A DNA stretch of 64,000 nucleotides from Thermus amyloliquefaciens (GCF_000744885.1 NZ_JQMV01000003.1:186001-250000), one strand, 5' to 3'; positions 43,670-53,711 are shown, counted from the first letter of the stretch. The notes: generated by a model not told the origin, from the letters alone. Translations and numbers: made by a program.

Positions 43670-45742
43670 CTAGTTGGTCTTCGCCAGCTCCAGGCGGTAC
43701 TTGTTGAAGGGGCTGTTATCCGAGGCCGCGGGATCCGAGGCGATGGTGTAGCTGGTCACCACCAGGTAGTAGGTGCCGCTTGCGGGCAGGGTAAAGGTGA
43801 TTTCCGAGTCGGTGATCTGCCCCGGCACCAGGTCGTCGTTTTCCGCCAAGACGTTCCCCGAGGCATCCAGGAGGAAGAGGTAGGAGTCCAAGGTGCCACC
43901 AAGGCTGGACTTGGCATAGACCCGTGCCCGGATCTCGTCACCCGCGGTCCCGGTGAAGGCGAAGAAGTCAAAGTCCCTAGGCTGGCCGAAGATGTAGGCC
44001 AGCTGGGTGGTGGTTCCATAGGCGATGGGCGTGGCCTGGGATGGGTTGTCGTTGGGCTCGTAGGGGTCGGTGGGGTTGAGGTTGACCTCGGCGGCGTTCA
44101 GGCGCACCAGCTTAAAGTCTGGGCTGCCCGCATGGGAACCGGAGGTGGCCACGAGGGTGCCCACGAAGGTGCCCCGCTCCTCAGGGAGCCCGCCGGTAAG
44201 GGAGAGGTCAGCCCCGGCCACGTAGATGTCGTACTCTCCAGGGGCGATCTCGTAGAACCAGGCCTCCCCGTTCAGGTCGGTGCGGGCCCAGTAGACGGGG
44301 GTGGGGTCGGTGGCGTCCCCGGGCCGCAAGCCTTTCCCGCGCAGGATCACGTCCGCCAGGAGGCCGGGGAAGAGCCCGTTTTCGTTGAAGTACTCCACCT
44401 TCACCTGCACCACCGAGCCCTTGGGGGGCAAAGCGGCGCAGCCCCGGCGGAGCAGGTCGGCCAGGTTGCCGGCGTTCAGGTGGCCCCAGCCCTTTTCCCG
44501 GGAGAAGGTCCTTTCCCAGGTGGTGCTTTCCAGTGCCCGGCGCACCTGGTAGGGGGTAGCCCCCGGGCAGGCGGCTTTGACCAGAGCGGCAGCGGCGGCG
44601 GTGTAGGGCCCAGAGAAGGAGGTGCCGGAGATGAGGCCGTAGCCCCCTCCCAACCAGGTGGGGTTGGCGAGAAGCACATCCAAGCCGGGAGCGGCGCTGG
44701 ACACGTGGCGGCCGAAGGTGGAGAAGTCGGTTTTGTTACGGTTGCCGTCTGCCGCTACCGAGGCGATGATGCCGGGATACCCAGCAGGAGTGCGCACCTC
44801 GTCCTTGGAGGAGTTGCCCGCGCTGGCCACCACCACCACGCCGTTGGCCAGGGCGTAGTCAAAGGCTTCCTTCACCAGGTTCCCGTAGCCAAGGCCCCCC
44901 CAGGAGTTGTTGAGCACCTGGGCCCCATTGTTCACCGCCCAAACGATGCCCCGAGCCACGTAGAAGTCGCCCACGTAGTTCGGCTGGAAGATGGCCACGG
45001 GGAGGAACTTGGTCTTGGGGGCGAGGCCGGCGATGCCCTGGCCATCGCGGGGGGCGCTCACGGTGGAGGCCACGAAGGTGCCGTGGTAGGTATTGGCAGG
45101 GTCGTTGGCGGTGGCGAAGGTCACCCAGGCGGCAGGGTCTGTGAAGACGGTGTCGTTCACGGGGTCGTAAGCCTTGCCCGCCCAGTTGGCGGCCAGGTCA
45201 GGGTGCGTCACATCCGCGGGGTCGTCAATGATGGCCACCGTGACCCCTTCCCCTTCAAAGCCCAGGTCCCAGGCCCGCTTGGCGTTTAGGTGGCGGGGGT
45301 CCAGGGCGTACTGAGGGAGGGCATCCAGGATTTGATCCGAGGGGTTTGCCAAGGGCAAAAGGCTATCGGCACGGCCTCGAGGGGCCTCCACAGGTTCGTC
45401 CTTAGGCGGGGTGACTTGGGCGAAATGGGGTTCGGCGTAGCGCACCCCCCGCGCACCCTTTAGGGCCCGGCTGGCCTTGAGGGCGTCCCCTGGGACTTGT
45501 AGCAAGGCCGCCTTGAGTTCGGGGATGCGGGCTAGCTCCTTGGCGCCGAGCTTCCTTACGGCTTCTTGAAGGGCGGCCTCATCCTGGTAGCCCACCACCA
45601 CCTGCCCCTGGAAGTGGCGGACGCCCTCGGAGGTAACCATCACCCCGGGTTCCTTCGGGGAGCGGGTCTGGGCAGGGGGTTGGGAGCAAGCGCCCAGCAG
45701 GGCGGCGAGGCCGAGAGCAAGGGTCAAGTGTAACGCCTTCAT
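43670..45742 (-). CDS. Subtilisin-like serine protease lipoprotein with C-terminal PPC domain
   Basis: 690 residues. The signal peptide ends in a lipobox LLGAC with Cys19, so it is a lipid-anchored envelope protein. A propeptide-like region (50-110) precedes the S8 domain with Asp173 in AIIDDPADVTHPDLA, His220 in YHGTFVAST, Asn310 in AGN and Ser375 in GTSFSGPY. The region around 420-540 looks like a carboxypeptidase-regulatory-type beta domain, and 550-690 (NPTDPYEPNDNPSQATPI, FDFFAFTGTAGDEIRARVY) is a bacterial pre-peptidase C-terminal domain. Likely cotranscribed with the lipoprotein upstream (9-base gap). Confidence 0.92.
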   Translation of the reverse strand: MKALHLTLALGLAALLGACSQPPAQTRSPKEPGVMVTSEGVRHFQGQVVVGYQDEAALQEAVRKLGAKELARIPELKAALLQVPGDALKASRALKGARGVRYAEPHFAQVTPPKDEPVEAPRGRADSLLPLANPSDQILDALPQYALDPRHLNAKRAWDLGFEGEGVTVAIIDDPADVTHPDLAANWAGKAYDPVNDTVFTDPAAWVTFATANDPANTYHGTFVASTVSAPRDGQGIAGLAPKTKFLPVAIFQPNYVGDFYVARGIVWAVNNGAQVLNNSWGGLGYGNLVKEAFDYALANGVVVVASAGNSSKDEVRTPAGYPGIIASVAADGNRNKTDFSTFGRHVSSAAPGLDVLLANPTWLGGGYGLISGTSFSGPYTAAAAALVKAACPGATPYQVRRALESTTWERTFSREKGWGHLNAGNLADLLRRGCAALPPKGSVVQVKVEYFNENGLFPGLLADVILRGKGLRPGDATDPTPVYWARTDLNGEAWFYEIAPGEYDIYVAGADLSLTGGLPEERGTFVGTLVATSGSHAGSPDFKLVRLNAAEVNLNPTDPYEPNDNPSQATPIAYGTTTQLAYIFGQPRDFDFFAFTGTAGDEIRARVYAKSSLGGTLDSYLFLLDASGNVLAENDDLVPGQITDSEITFTLPASGTYYLVVTSYTIASDPAASDNSPFNKYRLELAKTN

Positions 45743-45751
45743 CTTCCCTCC

Positions 45752-47488
45752 TTACTGCCCCGTGGTGAAGTCAAAGACCTGGGTTTCGGGGCGGCTGATG
45801 CGGATGAAGGATGTGGAGCTGGGCCAGGTCTGGACGCTGTAGGCCGAGATGCGGTAGCCCTCTTGGGGGTTGTACTTGTAGGCGTAGCTGACATAAAGTT
45901 GCCAAGCGTAGGTGCGGAGGGCTTGCAGGGTGGGGAGCTGGGCCAGGCCGTCAAAGTTGTAGGGCAGGGTGACGGTGCCCTGGGTCACGTCCACAGGGAT
46001 GAGATTGGGCTTGCTGGGATCGTACACGCCTGCAGTGTCGGTGAAGATCACCAAGTCATCCACAACGGGGTGGTACCCGTAGACCACCGCTTCCCCGTCC
46101 GGGATGTCGTTGTCCGGGGTACCGAACTCCACCAGGAGGTTGTACCCGGCCAGGGTCTGCCAGGCCACGCTGTCCCCGGTGAGGTTGTCCCAGAGGACCA
46201 GGTTGTAGGCCGCTCCGTCCGCGCCGATGCTGAGCTGGGGGTGGCCGAAGGTGAAGTCGGGCGTCAGGGAAACCCCCGTGCTTTCGTCCTCCGGGCTCAT
46301 GAGGGGGGCGAAGAAGGGAGGCAAGGGCGTGGTGGCGCTGGGGGTGCTTTCCGCCCGGTTGGCCCCCCGGGCCACCACCCGGTAGTAGTAGGTTTGCCCG
46401 GGCGTGAGGTCGGGGGAAGCGTCGCGGAAGAAGAAGGGGCGGTTGAAGGGATTGCTGGGGCAGCTGGCGCTCTGGCCTCCTCCCACGGAGCCCACCCTTT
46501 CCCAGTTCGCGCCATCCGTGGAGCGTTCGATGTCAAAGGCAAAGGGGGTGGGGTTGGCGCTGGAGTAGCACCAGCGCACCTCCACGTAGAGGTTGCTCCC
46601 CGCTGGCGCTGCCTCGGGGTCTAGGGTGAGCTCGCCCATCGTTCCCTTAGCCACCGGCACGGTGAGCTTGGCTGGGGCTTTGGCCTCGTAGAAACCCACG
46701 GCACGGGTGAGGGTAATGGCGGTGGCGGCTACGTTCGTGGGGGCACTCACGGCGTTGCCCTGAGCGGGGTTGGTGTTCACGAAGGTGAGGGGGATGAGGT
46801 AGTGGCTCCGGTTTTGGTTGAAGTCATAGGCCACCACCTCCAGGTACACCATCTCCCCGCTGGCGCTGCCGAAGCCGGCCACGTTGCTTCCAGAGAGGGT
46901 CTGGTTTCCCGTGTCCTCCGTATCCGTGAAAATGCGGCGGCTCCAGGTGGCGCTGTTGGTGATAAAGGCGGAACCCGGGGTGCGGCCTAGGGCCACGTAG
47001 ATGTAGCGCATGGGCCGGACGTAGTCCTTGGAGGTGTCCACTTGGACCCGGAAGGGGATGGTGTTGGTGAAGGTCTGGCCCGTGAGGGGCTGGGTGCCGT
47101 CTTGGGTGATGATCAGGGTGGGAGGCGTGGTGGTGGCGGTGGCGTCAAAGGCAGGCTTCTGGATGAGGGTCACCGAGGCCATTTCCGGCACCCGGATGCC
47201 CTCCATGACGCTGCCCGCCATGCCGGGCTTCTGGGCCTCGAGGCGGTAGGTGTCCGGGGCTAACCCGCTGAATGAGAAGGACCCGTTGGCGTCTGATTGG
47301 GTGGTGGCTACTAGGGTTCCTGCCCGGTACAACTTGATGGTGCTACCCGCAACCGGGGCCCCCGCGTACTCGCTCACCACGATGCCAGAAAGGGTATGAA
47401 TGGCTGAGGGGTCGCTTTCGGGGGAGCAGCCAGTCAGGGCTAAAAGGGTGGCGGCAAGCAAGGTACTAAGAGCGCGAGCAAGCCTCAT
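45752..47488 (-). CDS. Secreted lipoprotein with carboxypeptidase-regulatory-like and fibronectin-III-like domains
   Basis: 578 residues. Lipobox LALTGC with Cys21. Residues about 32-105 (LSGIVVSEYAGAPVAGSTIKLYRAGTLVATTQSDANGSFSFSGLAPDTYRLEA) form a CarboxypepD_reg-like beta sandwich. The middle has fibronectin-III-like signs (YYYRVVARGANRAESTPSATTPLPP near 350-375). The C-terminal 190 residues are beta-rich with no named family. Role unknown; it may be a surface adhesin or a partner of the adjacent protease. ATG at 47488 overlaps the stop of a short upstream ORF. Confidence 0.82.
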   Translation of the reverse strand: MRLARALSTLLAATLLALTGCSPESDPSAIHTLSGIVVSEYAGAPVAGSTIKLYRAGTLVATTQSDANGSFSFSGLAPDTYRLEAQKPGMAGSVMEGIRVPEMASVTLIQKPAFDATATTTPPTLIITQDGTQPLTGQTFTNTIPFRVQVDTSKDYVRPMRYIYVALGRTPGSAFITNSATWSRRIFTDTEDTGNQTLSGSNVAGFGSASGEMVYLEVVAYDFNQNRSHYLIPLTFVNTNPAQGNAVSAPTNVAATAITLTRAVGFYEAKAPAKLTVPVAKGTMGELTLDPEAAPAGSNLYVEVRWCYSSANPTPFAFDIERSTDGANWERVGSVGGGQSASCPSNPFNRPFFFRDASPDLTPGQTYYYRVVARGANRAESTPSATTPLPPFFAPLMSPEDESTGVSLTPDFTFGHPQLSIGADGAAYNLVLWDNLTGDSVAWQTLAGYNLLVEFGTPDNDIPDGEAVVYGYHPVVDDLVIFTDTAGVYDPSKPNLIPVDVTQGTVTLPYNFDGLAQLPTLQALRTYAWQLYVSYAYKYNPQEGYRISAYSVQTWPSSTSFIRISRPETQVFDFTTGQ

Positions 47489-47553
47489 AGGGCCTCCTTT
47501 ATGGGGTTTTTCAAGTATGTTGCCTGTGGTCCGGATGGCCGATGCCTTTCCAT
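47485..47553 (-). CDS. Possible 22-residue leader ORF coupled to the lipoprotein gene
   Basis: ATG at 47553 is preceded by GGAGGTG with a 9-base spacer, the best SD in the region. The frame (MERHRPSGPQATYLK, then seven more residues) ends in a TGA that overlaps the lipoprotein ATG as ATGA. It starts about 38 bases after the predicted transcription start. It could be a regulatory leader or a translational-coupling device. It does not resemble a known attenuator peptide. It may also be a chance frame. Confidence 0.45.
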   Translation of the reverse strand: MERHRPSGPQATYLKNPIKEAL

Positions 47554-47597
47554 ACAGCTTTGCACCTCCTCAGCTGGGGTAACTTCTACATGCAAAC

Positions 47598-47626
47598 TAT
47601 ATAGGGAACACACCCGGGGGCGTCAA
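47598..47626 (-). promoter_or_regulatory. Promoter of the lipoprotein-protease operon
   Basis: On the minus strand TTGACG (47626-47621) and TATATA (47603-47598) are separated by exactly 17 bases, one of the strongest promoters in the window. The surrounding 200 bases are noticeably A+T rich for this genome. The argG side carries TATACT at 47641-47646 and a C5-TTCG-G hairpin (47655-47668). Confidence 0.8.
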
Positions 47627-47684
47627 CACCCGAAGGGGCGTATACTTATACACACCCCCCTTCGGGGGTAGACTAGAGGTCGGC

Positions 47685-48893
47685 ATGAAGATCGTCCTGG
47701 CATACTCCGGCGGGTTGGACACCAGCATCATCCTCAAGTGGCTCAAGGAGACCTACGGGGCCGAGGTCATCGCCTTCACCGCGGACATCGGCCAAGGGGA
47801 GGAGGTGGAGGAGGCCCGGGAGAAGGCCCTAAGGACCGGGGCCTCCAAGGCCATCGCCCTGGACCTCAAGGAGGAGTTCGTGCGGGACTTCGTCTTCCCC
47901 ATGTTCCGCGCGGGGGCGGTGTACGAGGGGTACTACCTCCTGGGCACCGCCATCGCCCGTCCCCTCATCGCCAAGCACCTGGTGCGGATTGCGGAGGAGG
48001 AGGGGGCCGAGGCCATCGCCCACGGGGCCACGGGCAAGGGCAACGACCAGGTGCGCTTTGAGCTCACCGCCTACGCCCTGAAGCCTGATATCCGGGTCAT
48101 CGCCCCCTGGCGGGAGTGGAGCTTCCGGGGGCGGCAGGAGATGATTGCCTATGCCGAGGCCCACGGCATCCCCGTGCCCGTGACCCAGGAGAAGCCCTAC
48201 TCCATGGACGCCAACCTCCTGCATATTTCCTACGAAGGGGGGGTCCTGGAGGACCCCTGGGCCGAGCCCCCCAAGGGGATGTTCCGCATGACCGTGGACC
48301 CCGAGGAAGCCCCCGACACCCCCGAGTACGTGGAGGTGGAGTTCTTTGAAGGCGACCCGGTGGCGGTGAACGGGGAGCGCCTTTCCCCCGCCGCCCTCCT
48401 CCAGAGGCTCAACGAGATGGGCGGGCGGCACGGGGTGGGCCGGGTGGACATCGTGGAGAACCGTTTTGTAGGCATGAAGTCCCGGGGGGTCTACGAGACC
48501 CCGGGGGGGACGATCCTCTACCACGCAAGGCGGGCGGTGGAAAGCCTCACCCTGGACCGGGAGGTCCTGCACCAAAGGGACACGCTCTCCCCCAAGTACG
48601 CCGAGCTGGTCTACTACGGCTTCTGGTACGCCCCGGAGCGGGAGGCCCTCCAGGCCTACTTTGACCACGTGGCCCAGGCGGTCACCGGGGTGGCCCGGCT
48701 CAAGCTCTACAAGGGGAACGTGTACGTGGTGGGGCGGAAGGCCCCCAAGAGCCTTTACCAGAAGGACCTGGTCTCCTTTGACGAGCTTGGGGGCTACGAC
48801 CAGAAGGACGCGGAGGGCTTCATCCGCATCCAGGCCCTGCGCCTAAGGGTGCGGGCCATGGCGGAGAGGGGAAAGGGGGAGCATGGCGCATAG
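47685..48893 (+). CDS. argG: Argininosuccinate synthase
   Basis: 402 residues. Joins citrulline and aspartate using ATP. The N-type ATP-pyrophosphatase loop [16 protein letters not shown] is at 5-20; [25 protein letters not shown] and [10 protein letters not shown]-like [18 protein letters not shown] are conserved. ATG at 47685 has AGAGG seven bases upstream. Overlaps argH by 11 bases. Confidence 0.96.
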   Translation: MKIVLAYSGGLDTSIILKWLKETYGAEVIAFTADIGQGEEVEEAREKALRTGASKAIALDLKEEFVRDFVFPMFRAGAVYEGYYLLGTAIARPLIAKHLVRIAEEEGAEAIAHGATGKGNDQVRFELTAYALKPDIRVIAPWREWSFRGRQEMIAYAEAHGIPVPVTQEKPYSMDANLLHISYEGGVLEDPWAEPPKGMFRMTVDPEEAPDTPEYVEVEFFEGDPVAVNGERLSPAALLQRLNEMGGRHGVGRVDIVENRFVGMKSRGVYETPGGTILYHARRAVESLTLDREVLHQRDTLSPKYAELVYYGFWYAPEREALQAYFDHVAQAVTGVARLKLYKGNVYVVGRKAPKSLYQKDLVSFDELGGYDQKDAEGFIRIQALRLRVRAMAERGKGEHGA

Positions 48894-50271
48894 GACCTGG
48901 GGCGGCCGCTTCGCGGAGGGGCCGGATGTGCTTGCGGCCCGCTTCAACGCCTCCTTGGCCTTTGACCGGGCCCTTTGGCGGGAGGACCTTTGGCAGAACC
49001 GGGTGCACGCCCGGATGCTCCAGGAGGTGGGGCTTCTTACCAAGGAGGAGCTAGCGGCCATCCTCGAGGGCCTGGACCGCATCGAGGGGGAGATCCTGGC
49101 GGGCACCTTCCCCTGGCGGGAGGAGCTGGAGGACGTGCACATGAACCTGGAGGCCCGCCTCATCGAGCTGGTGGGCCCCCCGGGGGGCAAGCTCCACACC
49201 GCCCGGAGCCGCAACGACCAGGTGGCCACCGATCTCCGGCTCTTCCTCCGGGGGGCCTTGGACGAGCTTCTGGCCCTCCTCCACCACCTGCGCCGGGTGC
49301 TGGTGGGCGAGGCGGAGAAGCACCTGGAGCCCCTTTACGTCCTCCCCGGCTACACCCACCTGCAAAGGGCCCAGCCCATCTTGCTCTCCCACTGGTTTTT
49401 GGCCTACTACGAGATGCTTTCCCGGGATGCCGGAAGGCTAAAGGACGCCCGGGAGCGCCTGAACGAAAGCCCCTTAGGGGCAGCGGCCCTGGCGGGGACG
49501 GGCTTTCCCATTGACCGCCACTACACCGCCCGGGAGCTGGGCTTCCATAGGCCCATGCGCAACTCCTTGGATGCGGTGGGAAGCCGCGACTTTGCCCTCG
49601 AGGTCCTCTCCGCCCTCAACATCGGCATGCTCCACCTCTCCCGCCTGGCGGAGGAGCTCATCCTCTACAGCACCGAGGAGTTCGGCTTCGTGGAGGTGCC
49701 GGACGCCTTCGCCACGGGGAGCTCCATCATGCCCCAGAAGAAGAACCCGGACATCCTGGAGCTCATCCGGGCCAAGGCGGGCCGGGTCTTGGGGGCTTTG
49801 GTGGGGCTTTCCACCGTGGTGAAGGGCCTTCCCCTGGCCTACAACAAGGACCTGCAGGAGGACAAGGAGCCCCTTTTGGACGCCCTGGCCACCTACCGGG
49901 ATAGCCTTAAGCTCCTGGCGGCCCTTCTCCCCGGCCTCAAGTGGCGGCGGGAGAGGATGTGGCAGGCGGCGGAGGAGGGGTATGCCCTGGCCACGGAGCT
50001 CGCCGACTACTTGGCGGAGAAGGGGCTTCCCTTCCGGGAGGCCCACCACGTGGTGGGGCGGTTGGTGCGGAGGCTGGTGCAGGAGGGAAGGGCCCTGAAG
50101 GACCTGAGCCTGGAGGAGCTCCAGGCCCACCACCCCCTCTTCGCCGAGGACGCCCTGCCCCTCCTCCGCCTGGAGACCGCCATCCACCGCCGGAGGTCCT
50201 ATGGCGGCACCGCCCCCGAGGCGGTGCGGGAGAGGCTTCTTGAGGCCAAGAAGGAGGTGGGCCTTGACTGA
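48883..50271 (+). CDS. argH: Argininosuccinate lyase
   Basis: 462 residues. Fumarase/aspartase superfamily enzyme that splits argininosuccinate into arginine and fumarate. [34 protein letters not shown], the catalytic-serine loop [18 protein letters not shown] and [18 protein letters not shown] are all present. Follows argG with an 11-base overlap and overlaps the acetyltransferase gene by 8 bases. Confidence 0.96.
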   Translation: MAHRTWGGRFAEGPDVLAARFNASLAFDRALWREDLWQNRVHARMLQEVGLLTKEELAAILEGLDRIEGEILAGTFPWREELEDVHMNLEARLIELVGPPGGKLHTARSRNDQVATDLRLFLRGALDELLALLHHLRRVLVGEAEKHLEPLYVLPGYTHLQRAQPILLSHWFLAYYEMLSRDAGRLKDARERLNESPLGAAALAGTGFPIDRHYTARELGFHRPMRNSLDAVGSRDFALEVLSALNIGMLHLSRLAEELILYSTEEFGFVEVPDAFATGSSIMPQKKNPDILELIRAKAGRVLGALVGLSTVVKGLPLAYNKDLQEDKEPLLDALATYRDSLKLLAALLPGLKWRRERMWQAAEEGYALATELADYLAEKGLPFREAHHVVGRLVRRLVQEGRALKDLSLEELQAHHPLFAEDALPLLRLETAIHRRRSYGGTAPEAVRERLLEAKKEVGLD

Positions 50272-50806
50272 GGCGAAGGGACTGGAGTTTTCCCCGGTGG
50301 TCCTGCCGGAGGTGCGCCCCCAGGCGGCGGTGGAGCTCAGGAAGGCCAGGCTTGCCGATGTGGACGCCATCTACTGGCTCATCCGCTACTGGGCGGAGAA
50401 GGGGCTCATGCTGGTCCGGAGCCACAGCCACCTCTACGAGAACATCCGCGACTTCCAGGTGCTGGAGGACGAGGACGGGCGGATCGTGGGCACCGTGGCC
50501 CTGCACGTGCTCTGGCGGGACCTGGCGGAGATTAGGGGCCTGGCGGTGCACCCCCAGAGGCAGGGCCAGGGCCTCGGGCGCTGGCTGGTCCTGGGGGCGG
50601 AGCGGGAGGCCCGGGACCTGGGGCTTCCCCGGGTCTTCGCCTGGACCCTCCAGGTGGGTTTCTTCCGCTCCTTGGGCTACCAGGTCACCACCCGGGAGGC
50701 CCTGCCCCCCAAGGTGTGGAGCGAGTGCAACGCCTGCCCCTTCTACGAGAACTGCCGGGAGATTGCCGTCATCAAGGGGCTTTCCCCGGGGCCCTTCGGG
50801 GGCTAG
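50264..50806 (+). CDS. GNAT acetyltransferase, probably short-form N-acetylglutamate synthase
   Basis: 180 residues. GNAT core with acetyl-CoA loop [15 protein letters not shown] and FFRSLGYQ; the C-terminal [19 protein letters not shown] resembles the Cys-containing end of ArgA-type enzymes. Its position right behind argH supports a role in making N-acetylglutamate for arginine synthesis, as in genomes with argH-argA fusions. TTG at 50264 was chosen because AAGGAGGTGG precedes it; this is unusual, and a later start is possible. Confidence 0.75.
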   Translation: MTEAKGLEFSPVVLPEVRPQAAVELRKARLADVDAIYWLIRYWAEKGLMLVRSHSHLYENIRDFQVLEDEDGRIVGTVALHVLWRDLAEIRGLAVHPQRQGQGLGRWLVLGAEREARDLGLPRVFAWTLQVGFFRSLGYQVTTREALPPKVWSECNACPFYENCREIAVIKGLSPGPFGG

Positions 50807-50809
50807 AAT
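50804..50809 (+). promoter_or_regulatory. -10 element of leaderless carA promoter
   Basis: TAGAAT, seven bases, then ATG at 50817. The hexamer starts in the stop codon of the acetyltransferase gene. Transcription of carA may thus be independent of the arginine genes. Confidence 0.5.
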
Positions 50810-50816
50810 GGGTGGG

Positions 50817-51986
50817 ATGGTGAGGGAGCGCGCGGTTTTGGTCCTGGAGGACGGCACCGTCTACCACGGCTACGCCTTTGGGGCCCGGGGGAAGACGGTG
50901 GGGGAGGTGGTCTTCAACACCGCCCAGACCGGCTACCAGGAGATCATGACCGACCCCAGCTACCATGGGCAGATCGTGGTCATGACCTACCCCCACCAGG
51001 GCAACTACGGGGTGAACGTCTACGACATGCAGTCCAACCGCCCCTGGGTGAAGGGCTTCGTGGCCAAGGAGTTCAGCCGCGTGGCTTCCAACCCCAGGGC
51101 CCAGCAGACCCTGGGGGAGTTCATGGAGTTCTACGGGGTGGTGGGGATTGAGGGCATCGACACCCGGGCCCTGGTGCGCAAGATCCGCGAAGGTGGGGTG
51201 CTCAAGGGCACCATCGCCCATGCCAGCCTTTTCGGGGATCCCAAGCACGCCTTCACCCCGGAGGAGCTGGAGGCCCTGCGCCAGGAGGCCAAGGCCTGGA
51301 CGGACATTGACGGGCGGGACATGACCCCCGAGGTCTCCACCCCCCTGCCCTACGCCTGGCCCACCCTGAAGTCGGGGCGGCGCATCGTGGTGATGGACTT
51401 CGGCATCAAGCACGCCATCGTGGAGAACCTGGCGGCCCAAGGCTTTGAGATCCTGGTGGTGCCGGGCAAGACCCCGGCCAGCCAGATCATGGCCCTCGAG
51501 CCCCACGGCCTTTTCATCTCCAACGGCCCCGGGGACCCCTCCATGCCCCGTTACGCCCACGAGACCATCTGGAAGCTCATGGGGCTACTTCCCACCTTCG
51601 GCATCTGCCTGGGGCACCAGCTTTTGGCCCTGGCGGCGGGGGGGCGCACCTACAAGATGAAGTTCGGCCACCGCGGGGCCAACCACCCGGTGAAAAACCT
51701 CCTCACGGGGAAGATTGAGATCACCAGCCAGAACCACGGCTACGCGGTGGACATCGACTCCCTGAAGGAGTTCAGGCCCACCCACATCAACCTGAACGAC
51801 GGGACCCTGGAGGGCATGGCCCACGCCCGCTACCCCGTCTTCTCCGTGCAGTACCACCCCGAGGCGGCCCCCGGCCCCCACGACGCCCTCTACCTCTTCC
51901 GCCGCTTCCTGGAGGAGGTGGAGGCCTTCCACGGGGTCACGGGGCTTCCCGTGGAGAAGCAAAGGGCGGACGGGCACGGGATCTAA
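50817..51986 (+). CDS. carA: Carbamoyl-phosphate synthase small subunit
   Basis: 389-residue glutaminase subunit that feeds ammonia to CarB for arginine and pyrimidine synthesis. N-terminal [52 protein letters not shown]; class I glutaminase with nucleophile Cys in [17 protein letters not shown] and [15 protein letters not shown]. carB is not adjacent. ATG at 50817; another in-frame ATG three codons earlier is less likely because it overlaps the -10. Confidence 0.95.
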   Translation: MVRERAVLVLEDGTVYHGYAFGARGKTVGEVVFNTAQTGYQEIMTDPSYHGQIVVMTYPHQGNYGVNVYDMQSNRPWVKGFVAKEFSRVASNPRAQQTLGEFMEFYGVVGIEGIDTRALVRKIREGGVLKGTIAHASLFGDPKHAFTPEELEALRQEAKAWTDIDGRDMTPEVSTPLPYAWPTLKSGRRIVVMDFGIKHAIVENLAAQGFEILVVPGKTPASQIMALEPHGLFISNGPGDPSMPRYAHETIWKLMGLLPTFGICLGHQLLALAAGGRTYKMKFGHRGANHPVKNLLTGKIEITSQNHGYAVDIDSLKEFRPTHINLNDGTLEGMAHARYPVFSVQYHPEAAPGPHDALYLFRRFLEEVEAFHGVTGLPVEKQRADGHGI

Positions 51987-51996
51987 GCCCTAAAAG

Positions 51997-52051
51997 GGGG
52001 GGCCCAGCTTCCCTGGGCGGTTCTTGGGCCCCCGTGGTGGCCACCACGGGG
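51997..52051. terminator. Hairpins between carA and fhs, including a 22-base perfect palindrome
   Basis: A GGGGGCCCA/TGGGCCCCC stem lies just after carA. Next to it, CCCCGTGGTGG (52030-52040) is followed directly by its reverse complement CCACCACGGGG (52041-52051). The convergent genes probably share these as a bidirectional terminator, though no T-run follows on the plus strand. Confidence 0.6.
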
Positions 52052-52054
52052 TAC

Positions 52055-53686
52055 TCAGTAGTCCATCCCGCGGATGTTTCCCTCCTCGTCCACGTCGATG
52101 GAGAGGGCCTGGGGCACCTTGGGCAGGCCGGGGAGGGTCTCAATCCCCCCCATGTAGACCACCACGAAGCCTGCCCCGAAGCGGCACTTGAGGTCCGTGA
52201 CCCGCACCCTGAAGCCCTGGGGCCTTCCCCGGAGCTTGGGGTTGTCGGAGAGGGAGGTGGCCGCCTTGGCCATCACCACGGGGAGGGCCTCGCACCCCTC
52301 CTTCTTGGCGGCCTTGAGGGCCTTTTTGGCCTCCTCGCTCCACTCCACCCCCTCCGCCCCGTAGACCTTTCGGGCGATGGTTTCCACCTTCTCCTCCAGG
52401 GGGGCCTCGAGGGGGTAGAGGGGGCGGTAGGCGTGGGGGAGCTCCAGGGCGCGGAGGACCTGCTCCGCCAGCTCCAAACCCCCCTCCCCGCCCCTGGCGT
52501 AGACCTCGCTCACGGCAAAGGGCAGGCCCCGCTCCTCGGCGAAGGCCCGCAGGAGGGCGATCTCCTCGGGGGCGTCCGTGGGGAAGCGGTTTAGGGCGAT
52601 CACGGGCTTAAAGCCGAAGAGCTCCACGTTTTCCACGTGCTTTTCCAGGTTGGCCAGGCCCCGCTTCAGGGCCTCGAGGTCCGGCATCTCGTAGGCGTCC
52701 TGGCCCCCGTGGTAGCGGAGGGCCCGCGCCGTGGCCACCAGCACCACCGCTTCCGGAACCAGGCCCCCTGTGCGGGCCACCACGTTCATGAACTTCTCCA
52801 TGCCCAAATCCGTGGCGAAGCCCGCCTCCTGCACCACGTAGTCCGCCAGGCCCAGGGCGAAGAGGCTCGCCCTTAGGGAGTTGGTGCCGTGGGCGATGTT
52901 GCCAAAAGGCCCCATGTGGACAAAGGCGGGGTTCCCCTCCGCCGTCTGCACCAGGTTGGGGAGGAAGGCCTGCTTTAGGAGGGCGGCCATGGCCCCCACC
53001 GCCCCCAGGTCCTCGGCGTAGACGGGCTTGCCCTCGTGGGTGAAGCCCACGCGGATCCTGCCCAGGCGCCGCTTCAGGTCCTTGAAGTCCCGGGCCAGGC
53101 TCATGAGGGCCATGACCTCGCTGGCCACGGTGAGCTCAAACCCTCCCTCCCGCGGCACCCCGTGGGCCTTCCCCCCCAGGCCCAGGACGATGTGCCTTAG
53201 GGCCCGGTCGTTCATGTCAATCGCCCGCTTGAGCTCAATGCGCCTGGGATCAATCCCCAGGGCGTTTCCCTGGTGGAGGTGGTTGTCCAAGAGGGCGTTC
53301 AGGAGGTTCACCGCGCTGGTCACCGCATGGAAGTCCCCGGTGAAGTGGAGGTTGATCTCGTGCCGGGGCTCCACCCGGGCCTTTCCGCCCCCCGTGGCCC
53401 CGCCCTTCACCCCGAAGACCGGGCCCAAGGAGGGTTCCCTTAGGGCCAAGGCCGCCTTTTTCCCAAGCCGCCAGAGGGCGTCCACCAGCCCGATGGCCGT
53501 GGTGGTCTTGCCCTCCCCCGCCGGGGTGGGGGTGATGGCCGTGACCAGGATCAGCTTGCCCTTGGCCTTGGGGGGTTCCCCCAGGACCTTGGCCATATGG
53601 GGGCCGTAGGGGTAGAGCCGGTCCCTGCCTAGGCCCAGCTTCGCCGCCACTTCCTCAATGGGTAAAAGCGCTTCCTTGACGATCAC
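52055..53686 (-). CDS. fhs: Formate-tetrahydrofolate ligase
   Basis: 543 residues. Makes 10-formyl-THF from formate, THF and ATP. The P-loop ITPTPAGEGKTTTAIGLVDAL, REPSLGPVFGVKGGATGGG, EINLHFTGDFHAVTSA, NLVQTAEGNPAFVHMGPFGNIAHG and AGFATDLGMEKFMN are hallmark segments. Slightly shorter than the usual 555-560 residues. GTG start at 53686 with a leaderless-type -10 six bases upstream. Confidence 0.96.
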   Translation of the reverse strand: MIVKEALLPIEEVAAKLGLGRDRLYPYGPHMAKVLGEPPKAKGKLILVTAITPTPAGEGKTTTAIGLVDALWRLGKKAALALREPSLGPVFGVKGGATGGGKARVEPRHEINLHFTGDFHAVTSAVNLLNALLDNHLHQGNALGIDPRRIELKRAIDMNDRALRHIVLGLGGKAHGVPREGGFELTVASEVMALMSLARDFKDLKRRLGRIRVGFTHEGKPVYAEDLGAVGAMAALLKQAFLPNLVQTAEGNPAFVHMGPFGNIAHGTNSLRASLFALGLADYVVQEAGFATDLGMEKFMNVVARTGGLVPEAVVLVATARALRYHGGQDAYEMPDLEALKRGLANLEKHVENVELFGFKPVIALNRFPTDAPEEIALLRAFAEERGLPFAVSEVYARGGEGGLELAEQVLRALELPHAYRPLYPLEAPLEEKVETIARKVYGAEGVEWSEEAKKALKAAKKEGCEALPVVMAKAATSLSDNPKLRGRPQGFRVRVTDLKCRFGAGFVVVYMGGIETLPGLPKVPQALSIDVDEEGNIRGMDY

Positions 53687-53692
53687 GGGCTA

Positions 53693-53698
53693 AGCTTA
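53693..53698 (-). promoter_or_regulatory. -10 element of leaderless fhs promoter
   Basis: TAAGCT on the minus strand, six bases (TAGCCC), then GTG. The TnpB-related gene ends only 14 bases upstream, so its insertion may have replaced the original -35 region. Confidence 0.5.
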
Positions 53699-53711
53699 CC
53701 CCTGGTCAACT

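Noticed and set aside
43595-45289. 564-codon plus-strand frame opposite the subtilase
   Set aside because: Antisense to a well-supported protease with all catalytic residues; composition is Gly/Val/His-rich and unlike a protein family.
47641-47684. Riboswitch or arginine operator upstream of argG
   Set aside because: Only a short C-run/TTCG/G-run hairpin and -10-like sequences are visible; no ARG-box pair or riboswitch core that I can recognise.
53699-53711. TTGAC motif beside the TnpB-related gene as an IS605 target site
   Set aside because: TTGACC here could be a target-adjacent motif, but no matching hairpin end or empty site can be shown from one sequence, so element borders were not called.
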